NCBI RefSeq assembly: GCF_001039355.2
Contig: NW_019775565.1
Location: forward strand, 128,689-192,688
Origin: Lingula anatina
Taxonomy: Eukaryota > Brachiopoda > Lingulata > Lingulida > Lingulidae
DNA length: 64,000 nt
Reading direction: 5' to 3'
Shown here: positions 22,626 to 35,054 of the stretch, one piece after another
How positions within the stretch are numbered: the stretch's first letter is position 1
Layout: every line of letters starts with the position of its first letter
Translations under genes and position numbers: made by a program
The notes under the pieces: generated by a model
Seen by the model: only the letters and a program-made list of their open reading frames with translations
What the model was told of the DNA's origin: nothing
The model's database searches: none

Positions 22626-23295
22626 TCAAATTCTAACAAATATTAACAAATTTTTCATGTCTTTGATGACATATTCTGTGTTTTCGAGAGATGCTTTGTA
22701 TTCTTGATAACTGAATCTAACAGAGTCTGAACAAAAGGAATGATTTATCCATTTTTGAATGTCTAAAACACAGTTATAAGTCTGTATGCTTTCCCAGAAC
22801 TGGTAGTTTCTCTTACGTCTCCCTTTAACATTAATGTTTTGTTGGTAATTCTTCAATTTATCCGAAACTCTCAAATTATTATCGATCATATACTTATCTT
22901 GTAATTTTGATTTGCTCGTCTTGCTTCTATTAGTTCTGTTATCTCCCGATACCTGTAGCTTCTCTTTCCCGAATTGTGTGTCCATATGTTCTTTCACGTG
23001 GAGACACTGTACCCTGGGTTTGATATCTGTTTGTGCAGAACTCCCTCCAATGTCCATATTTCCCGTAGGCAAATCACTGGTTTTGATTTTGGGCATCTTT
23101 CTCTTCGAAAAAGAAAATATCCTCTGTCAGAAACTCATGCAAAATTGACTCGTGCAGTTTAAATCCTTTTACCGCTTTCCAACCTGCTTTTGTCTTCTTT
23201 GCTATTCTTATTTGTTTATTACGCTTTTGCAAAATGTCAATGCTTTCTTTCAATACCTTACGATCATCTTTTACCTGCTCATCCTTAATTAACAT
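22626..23295 (-). pseudogene. Gag-like region of the split-repeat retrotransposon
   Basis: Two overlapping minus-strand frames (23295-23074 and 23096-22626) suggest one ORF with a frameshift. The first is Lys/Glu-rich with KAGWKAVKGF, a motif common near the start of DIRS-type ORF1. The second has RKRNYQFW and no clear zinc knuckle. Assignment rests mainly on position between A1 and the RT. Confidence 0.5.
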
Positions 23296-23650
23296 ATCTG
23301 CTTTTTGAATATTTTCAATTGCTTCGGTATTTATTTCTTACTGTTTTTGATTTCGCGTAAATTAAGATTTTTGCTATACCGTCTTGAACGTTTTGTATTG
23401 GCTTTGACTTTCTTTTTCGTGTTCTCTTTTCAACTATTTGAACAGTTTTTCCCATATAGGCTTTAAACAACGATAACGTTTCTGCCATATTACCGACTGA
23501 ACTGTTTTCATTTACATCACCTGTCCTTATTTATGTCTCTTCGTTACCCTCTTCTTTATCGTCTACCACCAACTCTACAAAATCTCTGCTCTCTCGTTCG
23601 TCTTCGGAATCTTAATTCACTACCCGAACCCGACTCCTGCCTCCTTTTTT

Positions 23651-23857
23651 CACACATTTGCGATTTACTTCACCAGTCCGACGCAGACGGCTGAAACAGT
23701 CTCGAATAAAACTACTCGTCTCGCTATTCCTTTTATACTTATGCGCAATACTCAATCTGCCCATCTCGAATTCCCCGCCCTATGAACTCATTTACTCACC
23801 TTACTAGCTTCTCTAACACATTTACGTTGACTCGTTAAACGACAATAAATTCATTTA
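23651..23857 (-). repeat. Split direct repeat A1
   Basis: 207 bp at the 5' end of the element in its own orientation, nearly identical to A2. The shared GACAATAAATTCATTTA edge marks the element boundary at 23857. Confidence 0.85.
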
Positions 23858-23882
23858 CCCTGAGTAATTGTTATTATCATTA

Positions 23883-24791
23883 CACTGAGTATACATGAAC
23901 GAGGCTCTCTCCTGGAAAAAATAAGCTATCCAATTAACTTACAATCACCGTAAGAGCAGCTGTGATAATTAACGTGTACTTAAGTAACTGTTTATTCCAA
24001 TCAGCGTTGTTAAAGTGTTATGGTCTGGTTCATTTGCTGATTTTCTCAAGGAGATCATTAGACTTGAGATATGATACGAGTAGGAGGATGGAGTTAAGAT
24101 TGACTTCTTTCAAGACAGGTTTGATGATTGCAGTCTTAAAGAAATCTGTACAAATCCCAGTTTTGAACATGAAAGAGATGTTAACATGTAAATAATAAGA
24201 GGCACAGAGAAAGAAGTGATGTCAAGTGATACCTTGTTGGGAGTAGGATGGTTCAGGAGAATGTACGGGAGAGATAAAAGAAACAAAGAAAAAGATGAGA
24301 AGAGTAACACCAAGTGAAATCCTTTTCCCGCTAGATAATTTTGAAAATATAACAAAATTTGGTCACCTTGTTTTTATGTGAATTCATTTTTTTATTGGAG
24401 AATGCACCTACAGCTATGCTTTGTGAATTCAAATGTAAGGATACATTTAAGGATACTGCAAGCGTTTGCCATTTTCTTTCTTACATTCCTTTTTGACAAC
24501 AGATAAATCTTCGGTGTTCAGTGACTAAATTAATTAACACGTTATCTCACATCATTATAACGCTCTTGGGGAAAAAATGAAAAAAAATGGTTTCTCAGAT
24601 TTCTCCTTCACATGAGCACCCACGAACACTGTTTCAACGCCAGTTGAATGACAACCATTTAGTACTCGTGTGAAAGGGGTGGCAGTCCGCTGGGAACAGT
24701 AGTCTGTTCCCCATTACTTTGTATAGATGACATTTGTCCCATATACCAACCCAGATATTCTCACTTACCATAGCCTGTACTAATCATATGC
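23883..24791. other. Non-coding stretch
   Basis: No gene or repeat family recognised. Confidence 0.35.
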
Positions 24792-25040
24792 TACCCTCTA
24801 CCAGGGCGACATATTGATTTTTTACAGATATGTCTCTAGATAAATAGACAGCCATTTTGCTCTGATGTCACCCTGTACTGAAATCTCAAGGCTATTTACA
24901 TGGCTGGTAATTGTTTGCATAATTGTTCAGGCACTGCCACTTGGCAGGTCCAGTCTAAGTCCTCTTGACAGTAATCAATACACCTTTTTGCTCTGACATT
25001 TATCACTGCTCTTTTGTGACAGATAATAATAGCCCATTAT
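24792..25040 (+). mobile_element. Partial copy of the Mutator-like MITE
   Basis: It starts TACCCTCTACC and follows the left part of the 1320-2011 element (TGGCTGGTAATTGTTTGCAT, GGCACTGCCACTT). It lacks the nested Harbinger-like MITE and has no right-hand TIR, so it is truncated or diverged. Confidence 0.65.
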
Positions 25041-25512
25041 GAATAGTTTGTTACTTCAGAGTGATGCTAACCGAGAAATCCCTTTATGTCTCCTTGATTT
25101 AAGCTAATTTGAATATAATGACATGCAGATAAAGTAATAACAAACTAAAGTATGGTATTCGAAATTTGGTCGATGACGGTCGCATTTATTGAAATTCTCA
25201 ATACTAAAAGAAATGAAGGTGATTAATGATTAACACTGAATATAGTGCTGACAAATGATATTTAACATATAAGGCCTACTGTGCCCAAGGAACACAGAAC
25301 GTTCACTGTTTTTTTTTACAGTATAAAAACTATAAAGTGCCGTCAAAATTTGTTATTTTTTAGTTTTAGAGAGAAAAGAGGATATTTAGATAAGAAAATT
25401 CTGGTTGATCAATTTCTAGTGACGTAACCAGCGTAGTAGCTTGCGACAGCTGTAGTAATAGTATAGCCGTATATAGGTTAGGTGACTAAACATCCAGGCG
25501 TCAGTGAAACAA

Positions 25513-25770
25513 AATGCGGCAAAGTTGTGTTGCACCCGTAATCTACCGGTAGGCTACGGTTAGAAAGACATCTGCTATTTTGTCCTACCTGCGGATGCCG
25601 CAAAACATATAATTTGGCTCAATTATCTGAGGTTAAAAAATCCAAGCACAGTGTCAAAACACGCGAGGATCTGTAGCGACCACTTCGAGCCCGAGAATGC
25701 TTCTTACGTGACCTGCGAGCTGAATTGTGCGGTCCTTATTAAGGTCCTTGCAGAGGCAGGAATATGTTAA
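25513..25770 (+). pseudogene. THAP zinc-finger domain remnant
   Basis: One frame reads ICYFVLPADAAKH, IIWLNYLRLKNPSTVSKHAR, then ICSDHFEPENASY, the C-terminal half of a THAP domain (C2CH) including its C-x2-H pair. Upstream, MRQSCVAP in another frame could be the first-Cys part, but a stop and a frame change separate them. THAP domains occur in P-element-type transposases and in host DNA-binding proteins derived from them. No transposase catalytic region was found nearby. Confidence 0.6.
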
Positions 25771-26139
25771 TATAAACTAAGTTCATATACAGGACTTAGT
25801 TAGGTGGAAATTAAAATACAACCGGCCTAAACGATATTTCGAAAAGCGCCGCCATTGTCTTACCTGTTCGTAATTGGGTCACGCAGACTTTCCTCAAGCA
25901 CTTCTTTCATCGATGCCATGAAAGGCCAGTAAACGAGCATATTTCCCCATTGAGGTTGGAAAAAATTGGTGACAAAGGTTTCTCAATTGATTCTGGTCTG
26001 TTGAAGGCCTAATATAGCCCCAAAAATTCCCCCATGAAGCCCCCCATGGCAAAGTCTCATTTTCCACAAAAATCCAAAATGGCCGCTATTGAATGGGGTG
26101 GGTGGATTTGAAATCCATAACTTGGGTACCCAGTATCAC

Positions 26140-26900
26140 AGAATCATGTTTTAAGTATCAATTCCTACTAAGTGAGGGATTCCCAATCTTTTGCAACTAG
26201 TCTTAATGTCACTGGAGGTCAAGGTCATAACCTTATTACAAGGTCAAGGCATATTTGGAGAAAAAAAAGCCATAATGTATACATGACAGTTTCCCAATGT
26301 CACAGACAAATGTTTTAAGTATCAACGCCTACTAAGTGAGAGATCCCCAATCTTTTGCAACTAGTATCAAGGTCACTGGAGGTCAAGGTCATGACCTTAT
26401 TACAAGGTCAAGGCATTTTTGGAGCAAAAAAACCCTTAATGTCTATATGGCAGTTCCCCAGTGTCATAGAAACATGTTATAAGAAACAATACCAACCAAG
26501 TAGGACACTGCCAAACACTTGCAACTATTTTCAAGGTCACCAGAGGCCAATATTATGAAAAAAAACAAGGTCATGGTATTTTCCAAGTGAATAATATCAT
26601 ATTTTATATATCTTGGTAACCGTATCTCACTGAAACATGCATGTTTAATGTATCAATTCATTCTGAATGAGAAGTAAACAATCAATTGCAACTAATTTAA
26701 ATGTCATCAGAGGTTAAGTTTATGACCTCCAATTACAAGGTCATGAGATTTTCAAGCAAAATTCCATAAATTCTCAATTACCAAATGTCAAAGAAACGTG
26801 TTTAGCGTGCCAATTAATGCCTTGTAAATGGGGCCCTGTTTATCATTTGCAACTATTTCCAAAATCTAGGAGGTACAGGTTTGACCTTATTGCAGTGTCA
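26140..26900 (+). repeat. About 162-bp tandem repeat rich in AGGTCA
   Basis: About five decaying units start near 26147, 26310, 26474, 26635 and 26796, each with ATGTTTTAAGTATCAA, TTGCAACTA, and GGAGGTCAAGGTCATGACC. A related block is inverted at about 29190-29470. The AGGTCA copies are close together and often directly repeated. Confidence 0.65.
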
Positions 26901-29189
26901 GCATGAAATTTAATGAAAATTTGATTCTAGGGTGTGCGAAATACAACAGATAAGATTGTTTAAGAGCAAAATATGCATCTCCATTCTTTATGACAAATGT
27001 TACATTTGGTTTGATATAAATACTTAATTTCAATACAGGTGTTATAGGCATAAGCTATCTTCTTGTGTGCCCAATGATTGACATAAAGCCTTCTTGTCCT
27101 ACCTTGGAGTATCTGTGTGCCATTGTAGACAGGAGATAGTGGATAAAGCATATTTATTTCCCATTTAATCAGTATCTGTATTTGGTTGCTCTTAAAGCCA
27201 GCCATTACTGAATTGACAATGGTAAAGTATGTTCATTCTTAATGGTTGATTCAATACCTATAGCTCCATCATGGATGGGTGAGGTCTAAAAGCTATACCC
27301 TCTCCCAAGTCTACTGTGATTTAATGTGATGAGTGGGAAATTAGTGACTTTTTGTGTGAAGACAAACTTGTAGATGGTGCCCTTTGAGTGTCATTTCAGC
27401 ATCTGTTTTCCTAAATATCATGCAGTGGGATACTGAAATAAACAGCAGGTCATTTGCTGGGAAGAACTTGTTCGCCGCAATTGAACACTATTAGGTGTAG
27501 TATGTTTTGGTCGATAAACTTTAAAGCTGCTGTTTCGTGTTTTCATATCATGCCAGCTCCTGTCAGATTGGAGAACTAGTACTGAGACATGATCGCAACC
27601 TGGAAGTTTTTATCAGGTCTGTTAGGATAGGAAACTGGCTACAGGCTCTCACCATCATCCTTCGTTTACTTTGCTGCAGCTTAGTCGACAGTCATTGTGT
27701 CGAGCTTGCAGTCTCAAAAAGGGGGAGCTGGGCTTTTTCTGAAAAAAGTGGACCTTCTACCAAGAAATGTTTGTGTACTTAGATAAAATTCTTTCCAGAA
27801 CCCCACTGGCTACAGGCCTGTATTTGATGGTCAAAGCACCAAGGACAAGGGACGTACAAACAGTTGTAGCTGTGGGCGAGGATCATAGAACACGTATGTA
27901 AAAGGACTTTGTATCCTTCAGTTTGAAGCTGACCATGTAGAAATAACCTTCTGACAAATATTAAGTGATCAGGTGGTAATAAATGCTTAATGAATGTTGT
28001 GCATTAATGCAGACTACCTTATCCTTCTCCATATATTTCTTCTCTGAAAAGGACTCTTTATTTGACCCATACCTAACACTGCTATGCCATATCTACATGT
28101 AGACCTATTGTTAAAGTTTGAAGATTTGAGAGAAGCATTGGAACTGTATATCTGAGAAATCAACATTTGATGTTTTTTAAAAGCTGGAGAGAAACCCCAG
28201 GTTATTTGTTACGGATGTTCAAATGGTGTACCAATCCGACCTCTGGGAAAGAAGGTAAATACCAAAAAAAGGTGCCACCCCACCTGGTTATATTTCCCCA
28301 GAGAAACTGCTTACCTACTTCTGATATGGTTGTTTCATTCCTTGTAAACTCACCACCGGTTGTATAATAGGTTAAATGTTTTACTTGCAGTTTGTACCCC
28401 CAGCCTGTGGCTAATATAAAATGTCCCCATTTCTAATTCCATAATATTTTATCTAAATATATATGTACCCAAAATGAATTAATTCCCCCATTGCAGTTGT
28501 AAAGAATGCTGTAATAAGATTTTGAATATTCCAATGCTTTACATGTCTTATGTGAGGCTACAATGATTATTGTACAACAGGCTGTCTTTGCCCAGTATGA
28601 AACATGTCTATATTTTGTTATTAAGCTTTAAAGGTCTCCCACATGTATCTGAAGTTTTTGAAGAAATGTAGTTTATCTTGGGAAAAAAGCACAAAGCATT
28701 GCTTGACTCCTCCCTGCAACAGAATAGGAAGTTTTGAACAATGTAGGTCTGACATGCAGTGGAATTTTGACACAAGGTTCAGGTACTTGATATGTTCTTT
28801 TTCACGTTTAGTTCCTGTATAATGTAAAACACACAGCTTTTTATTTAAACATAGATATAACACTTAGGCCCTAGTGATTTTGAGATGTGTACAGTATACC
28901 CTTACGCCTTGTAAACTGAATGCCATTGATTTAAATGAGTACTATGCAGTAGCGCCGATGCCTTTTCTGTAATGAAATATTCTTTAAACAATCACCTGTG
29001 TTGTTTTTGATAAGTGTAAAATCAATTTTTCTTAAATATTGTGACAACCTTTTTATCAGGATATGACCCTTACCTGTGGAGATCTTACATTTAGTTTCAA
29101 ATGATCGGCAATATGTCACTTAGTATGAATCGATACTTTAAACATGTTACTGTGACATTGGCCGGGTTATCGAAATGTAGACATGATGG
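26901..29189. other. Long non-coding stretch between inverted repeat blocks
   Basis: Only short ORFs occur and none resembles a known family. If the flanking arrays are parts of one transposon, this could be its worn interior, but I found no transposase motif. Confidence 0.3.
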
Positions 29190-29470
29190 CATTTTGTCCG
29201 AGCTAAAAATGCCATGACCTTAAAAATAAGGTCATAACATTGACCTCTGGTGGCCTTGACAGCAATTGCATATTATTCACAGAACCTCACTTAGTAGGAA
29301 ATGATATTTAAACATGCTTCTATGACACCCAATTACAAAGGTTTAGATAATATGGGAATTTTCTGCTCGAAAAATGCAGTGTCCTTGAAATTAGGGTGAT
29401 GACCTTGACCCCAAATGACTCTGAAAAAATTTGCAAAAGATTGGCGATGCATCATCCAATATAGTTGATA
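29190..29470 (-). repeat. Inverted block of the AGGTCA-rich repeat
   Basis: About two units in reverse orientation (for example TGACCTCTGGTGGCCTTGAC, then CTCACTTAGTAGGAA). It matches 26140-26900. Confidence 0.55.
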
Positions 29471-30224
29471 CTAAAATATGTATTCAATTCTCCACTCAGC
29501 TATTATTTAGAATTCATGCAGGGAAGCCATGCCTGTGTTTTTTAAAGAAATATTTATACCTTTCTATTTATTCCCTGCACGTCTTGGAAAAGTATGTGTG
29601 AATATCTTACTGATGAAACAATTTATGTTTGTGTAAGTCGGGTTAGTCCTTTCTTATGACACATCCCTTTGCATGGATATTTTTGTGTCAGCTCAAATGA
29701 GTCAATACACTGACAGAGAGAGGAGAATGTGTTGATCTGCAATTCTCATGGGTCTGCATGTACATCAGACTCATAACATGATAGCCCGGCTGTTAATAAA
29801 TCTCTCTCAAAAATGTTACCATACTATAATGTGTACTGCACAATGTGAAAGTTTGTGAATGCTTGAATGGAAGGCTTATTTATGAAGAGAGCATTAATAA
29901 GTATGAAAATAATTATGCATTCTAGCTTACAAAATCTGTGTATGTCTTATTCATTACATGTGACAGGTAATAATAAAGATGATTTGGCTAAAATTCCAAA
30001 CTTATGTAGCAAACTTTGTTTATTCTTGTATTTTTGCCAAATAAAAATAAAAGATGTTTCAATATTTAATCTTTTATTTCATTCATAATCTCTATCCAGT
30101 TAATGCTACATTGATACTGCAGCTTATGCTTTGTACATAACAATATGTTAATAATAATAACATTTTTTTTTCCTAACCTCATCTGGCTACTACTTGGACG
30201 ATCAATCAGCGAGGCATGGGGGCA
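29471..30224. other. Non-coding stretch
   Basis: No gene recognised. The last 15 bases before the LTR are purine-rich and could be its polypurine tract. Confidence 0.35.
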
Positions 30225-30559
30225 TGTCGGGAGCGCCCGGAGATTAAGAGACGCTCCCGACGACGTAATTATGTAAATAGAATCCATTTACTTTTGGCGA
30301 GCTAATTGGACATGGTCCTGCAGCAGAAATCCGCATAAGATCGTCGCGATAAAAGGAAGTAGTATAAAATATCATATTTGTTATGAATCTTGGTCAGTTG
30401 TTTTAACAATATTTAAAAATAAAGCAGCGTTACGTTGATTTATCCTTGTGGTTGACTTGGTTTCTGGCGCACACACTTACGTGTAGTTTTAGACATTCGA
30501 ATCTGGGATCGATAGTGAGAGTGAAAGGTTACTTGTGTAAGTGAGCGTAAGTGAACGAT
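30225..30559 (+). mobile_element. Solo (or 3') LTR, copy 2
   Basis: It starts TGTCGGGAGCGCCCGGAG, has the same inner palindrome as copy 1, a TATAAAAT box (about 30363), an AATAAA signal (30418) and the same terminal GTGAGCGTAAGTGAACGAT. No adjacent pol was found, and a TA microsatellite abuts its 3' edge. Confidence 0.62.
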
Positions 30560-30563
30560 GTTT

Positions 30564-30564
<1 letters not shown>

Positions 30565-30644
<80 letters not shown>
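30565..30644. repeat. (TA)n microsatellite
   Basis: About 40 TA units with a few interruptions. Confidence 0.9.
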
Positions 30645-30647
<3 letters not shown>

Positions 30648-31089
30648 ATGTATAATTATATACCTTGGAAATTTTAACTAAAAGGCCATACATATATGCC
30701 TACATATATTTAGCCATCAAACATGTCCTACTGCTAAACACATCCAGGCTTTTAGGGTGTACCATGCGCTAAAGTAACGCTATAGTAACAAAACTGTCAT
30801 AAAAACGAGCTACTTGTATGCAAAATTCCAAAATCATTAGTTAGGCGTTACCGTATGCACGTACATTGTACACGTACCTTTATCTTAGCTTTATAGATAC
30901 ACCTTATCCCCACCAAAACATTATGGAAAATATAAAGAATAAAACGAGACAAAACTTCACTGGCTCATATCCATGTTGTTCAGACTAGTAAACATTTAAC
31001 ATTAACTGGGTTTTTCTACGGTACCGTCACGGCAACACAGGCAATCTGACTTGAGTTTTTTTTTATTATTTTTTTAATGTTTTTTTTCC

Positions 31090-32024
31090 AATGCATTGTT
31101 TCAGCGTATTAGCAGATAGTGATGCTGTGGCCGGTAATGATGCGCATTCTGTAGACCATTAATCCCAGAGAACAACTATCTTTTCTGTTTCTAATTATTT
31201 AATTTTATTCAGTATACGGATATTTATATTCGGTTTACTGCTAGTGATTATATTGGGTTTAAATAGACTGATATTTTGTTTTAGAAGTTAAAACCAACTT
31301 TCAGTCTTCAATTGGCCTGAAAACCAGTTATACGAGGTGTGTTGATTTTTTTTTCAAGAGGTGTAATTAATGTAGAATCCACAGGTAGTTGTTGATATAT
31401 ATCAATGCCAAGCAAGAAGATCTTATCATAATGCTATTTTAAAGCATCTGCTAACCTCAAAACAATAGCACTTATTTTAATATTAAAAAATTTATTGAGC
31501 ACAAAATGGTATGAATACATTTGTAGGCTATCTAGACAACATTATTTACACAATATATAAGGATATACATTTATATATGTTTGCATATGTAGTATGCTAA
31601 ATTACACGTGTTAATGCATGATATGCTATAAAATTAATTAAGCTATTCACAGCATTATCAGTTTAACAACTAGTGGCTGTGATGTACTAAATTGCAGGTG
31701 AGCTATGTAGCTTTAACAGCAGTCTTTACAAATTCTGCTATTACTTTGAGACTTTTTTCACAGTAATGATAAGGAGAATTGACAATACATGACCACTGTC
31801 CTCTAGACACTGATACACACATGACCACTGTCCTCTAGACATTGATTCGCTGATTTTCAAGAGTTCATCATGCATTCGTTGCCTTTCAACAGAATATTTT
31901 AGGATATATCAAAGAATGAAATAATTTAAAAAATATATTTTATGAAATGCATTTCATTTTTTGGTTTCTTATTCAGGCAATTACTTACTTTCTTTGAACT
32001 GATTGTTATGAGTTTATAAATACA

Positions 32025-32025
<1 letters not shown>
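31090..32025 (+). other. Second piece of an IFI44-like 3' flank
   Basis: It aligns in order with the 3' flank of copy B (47165-48055). Shared stretches include TAGCAGATAGTGATGCTGTG, AGGTAGTTGTTxATATAT and AACTGATTGTTATGAGTTTATA. It either continues the flank of copy A, pushed some 17 kb away, or is what remains of another gene copy. Confidence 0.6.
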
Positions 32026-32059
<34 letters not shown>

Positions 32060-32060
32060 G
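32026..32060 (+). repeat. (ATT)n microsatellite
   Basis: About ten ATT units. Confidence 0.9.
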
Positions 32061-33042
32061 AGACAATAAAATATCGTGGAAGACATGTATTATGCCGTTA
32101 TCAATAACCTTAAACATTATTTTTGAAATAACTCTAGTTCTCATTTCATACAAAGTTACAGATATATGCTTATTTATTGAATTGTAAAATATGACTACAA
32201 TTTTTATGACTGATATTTTTTTATCAACAAGTGCCGTCTCCGCAGTTCAGCTTTATTCATTACATCACCAATGTTTCCACTCCTACTTCACTCCGTGATT
32301 CCAGCACTATGCCAACACAATAGTACTGACTACGAATAGCAGCCGTAATACCACAAAATTCCATGTCACCTTTAAATACGGATGTGTCAACGTTTTGACG
32401 CTTTATTTCTTTTAATGTTTTGCAAAATTATTTGGTAAAAATGTCGGTAATTAAAATCTACTTGTATTTTTCATCGCTGCACATGTATCTCATTTTAAAT
32501 TCTCTAAGTGAACAAAAAAGCCGAGACGACGATTCCAGGATGTGTTAATTTTGACGCTTTGTTTATTCTTTTAATATTTTGTAAAAAATAACCAGTAAAT
32601 GTCGTTACCCTTATTGTTTTATCGTTTCATTTTAGATTTTCTAAGTGAACAATAAAACAAGTTGCAGGGCGTACAGAAATAGAGAAGAAGAATGCTATCA
32701 ACGGTGTATAGTTACTAATTATTATCGTGTTTGATTTATCAACAAATACTATAACAGATCGGTAAAAATCCAAGTATCACCAAGATATTTAAAAAATCAG
32801 GGAAAACCAATTTAGTATCTTCATCAAAAAGATGGGAATGTGAAAAAACACGATGCGCGCGCGATCTGTCACGATAATTTTCTTGTATTCTAAGTGATAA
32901 ATGCCTCAACCTAAAAGAACATACAGATAGATGAAACCGCGCAATCAGTTTCAAATAAATCGGCGACCTATTAGCAACAGGTTGGATACCACAAATAGGC
33001 TTTTCAATCACCCGTAGGTATTCATTACTCCACCGAAGGCAA
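32061..33042. other. Non-coding stretch
   Basis: AT-rich; no gene recognised. Confidence 0.35.
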
Positions 33043-33194
33043 GTGTAACGAAACTGAGGGACCGAATCGCAGAAGGTCCGCCCTCCATATAGTTATACGT
33101 ATTAGGGTTAGCCTGATATAAGTGGGTCAAAATCTAGGGCGATCAGGCTCACCTGTACCAATGAATGGGAAGCGGGACTCTCTGTCACGTTGCA
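33043..33194 (+). mobile_element. Short MITE with GTGTAACG ends, copy 1
   Basis: It begins GTGTAACGAAACTGAGGG and ends CGTTGCAC. The reverse-oriented homologue is at 53706-53854. The interior includes TTAGGGTTAGCCTGA and GGGTCAAAATCTAGGGCGAT. Confidence 0.65.
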
Positions 33195-33666
33195 CCGGCG
33201 CAACTAGACATTTTACCAGACTTTATTTGGGAAAAACCATATTGCAATGGTCGCTGACCTTTTTGAAATAAGTGACAGTTGCAAGTGTTTTTGTTCAGTG
33301 TGACCGTAACCGCACAGGCCCTACGACCTCAGACACCAAGTATTAAAGCAACATACTGTGAAGGATCAAACTATACTGCCTTAGAAAAAAGGGATATCCC
33401 TAGCGCAACTTGTAGAGTGTTACAGAAAATCTTGACATTATCTAATGTGTTTTTATTCAAATTATAAAATGATTGTTTTGCAAACTGATCACAAGTGACC
33501 ACCATATTTTGCGGATGCTTAAAGGTTGCTTATGCAAGGCTGACACTTGCACGACTTTTGGCCCCGATTTTGTCGTGGCAAGTCGTGCCATTTTGGGGCA
33601 CGAAGTGGGAGGCTCCCGCACTGTTCACGACTAGTTCACACATAGTTTACTACGAGTTCACGACGA

Positions 33667-34006
33667 GCTAAAGCCTAGGTCCCAACTACGTTTTCCACGA
33701 ACGGTTTTTAGGTTCCTTGCGTCCGGCTAGGACGTAGCAAGATCGCACGTAGCGGCTGTTGATCATGTCGAAAAGTTAAGCCTAGGTCCCAACTACGTTT
33801 TTGACGCACGGTTTTTTGGTTCCTAGGGTATTCGTAGAATCTTTTGAACATGTCCAACATCCACCGTACGTGCTTACGGACTGTCTGCGAACTCGATTTT
33901 TCGTAAGAAGGACCTGCGTGGGACATGAGGTTCTGCGTAAAATCTGGACGCAAACAGCCCGTAAGAGCCCGTACGGCCGGTTATGACCGAGGCTTTAGGC
34001 TCCGGG
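33667..34006. mobile_element. Compound MITE with AGCCTAGGTC / GACCGAGGCT ends
   Basis: Outer ends CTAAAGCCTAGGTC and GACCGAGGCTTTAG are complementary. A second internal AAGCCTAGGTCCCAACTACG at 33778 shows one element inserted in, or recombined with, another. Related copies are at 12437, 40461 and 42033. Confidence 0.6.
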
Positions 34007-34511
34007 TGTTGAGGAGGGACATTAAGCCTAGATTACATTTACACGGGCGCCGTGCGATGAAATTGTCTGTTCACTATTTTTTTTTTTAAATCGTAAGGAG
34101 CTAAGATACTTTACATGACATTAAATCAGTTCGATTCCGCGCCATTTCGCACGGCCACCGTCTACCTCCGCTCAGACGCCGTACAAAAGGAGTATTACGT
34201 GCAGTATGCGTGCAATGTACAGGCATCGCATCTCAAATGTAATCTAGGCTTTAGTTACAGTTTACTGCGAAGCGTGTCTTTTTTATGTACAGACACAGAT
34301 GTGTCTGTACATATTGCCATCACCTGCGTCTGTCGTCGCCGATGCCGATGCCGATGCCGGCGCCGTGCACTTTCAGTGTAAACACGATAAGTGGAGGGCA
34401 GTTTTACTTTTTGGCTTTATATGTACAGAGCTGATGAATATTCATAAATCGCAGGCCATTATTGTAGAAGTTATGCTGTTTTTTCACTTTTCAGAATATT
34501 TTTTACATTTC

Positions 34512-35005
34512 CTCAGATTCAATTCTTAGGCATGTTAACAGTCTCATTATTAAACTAATAAGATACGTAAAAGTTTTTGTTTGACATTTCCTGCATCTTT
34601 ACAACATTGTTAGTTGATTTTGTAAAAATGATGGTTAATTTGTTATCGTGTATTGTGTAATAAAGTTTCAAAAATGGAAATAAACTCATATCATTGCAGT
34701 TTGTCAGATTCAATCATTCACTATGTTCAGAATCTCAGAATGGAAGAAATTGGACATTTAACACTGCTCTATTGATATTTTTCCCATCTCATCAATTTTT
34801 TTAGTTGATCATATAAAAATGGCACTAAACTGTTAATTTTGTTTTATGTTAAAAAATGTTAAAAATGAAAAAAAAAAAAAAACATTTCAGAACAGTGCAG
34901 TCTTGTTTACATTTTGGCATTTTCAAGTCGTGACTTTGAAGTTCCATGGGTCTGAAGACCTTTGCTAGTCACATTTTCTGAATATCCATGATACTAATAT
35001 TTTAT
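34512..35005 (+). repeat. 494-bp duplicate, left copy (gap-flanking)
   Basis: Appears identical by eye to 35055-35548 and ends exactly at the N run. Probably an unmerged contig overlap. Confidence 0.85.
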
Positions 35006-35054
35006 NNNNNNNNNNNNNNNNNNNNNNNNNNNNNNNNNNNNNNNNNNNNNNNNN
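35006..35054. other. Assembly gap (49 N)
   Basis: The N run separates two copies of the same 494 bp. Confidence 0.99.

Larger units (their letters stand above)
18516..23857 (-). mobile_element. Tyrosine-recombinase retrotransposon with split direct repeats (PAT/Ngaro/DIRS group)
   Basis: Read on the minus strand: repeat A1 (23857-23651), a gag-like region, reverse transcriptase, tyrosine recombinase, repeat B1 (19522-19383), repeat A2 (19382-19175), a 519-bp spacer, repeat B2 (18655-18516). A1/A2 and B1/B2 are near-identical pairs of about 207 and 140 bp. The A1-ORFs-B1-A2-B2 order is the split-direct-repeat layout known for PAT- and Ngaro-type elements, which integrate through a tyrosine recombinase rather than an LTR integrase. 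Both outer edges match the internal A2/B1 junction, which defines the ends precisely. All three ORFs are broken. A 20-mer AGTAATTGTTATTATCATTA flanks the element (18496-18515, 23863-23882). Confidence 0.85.
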
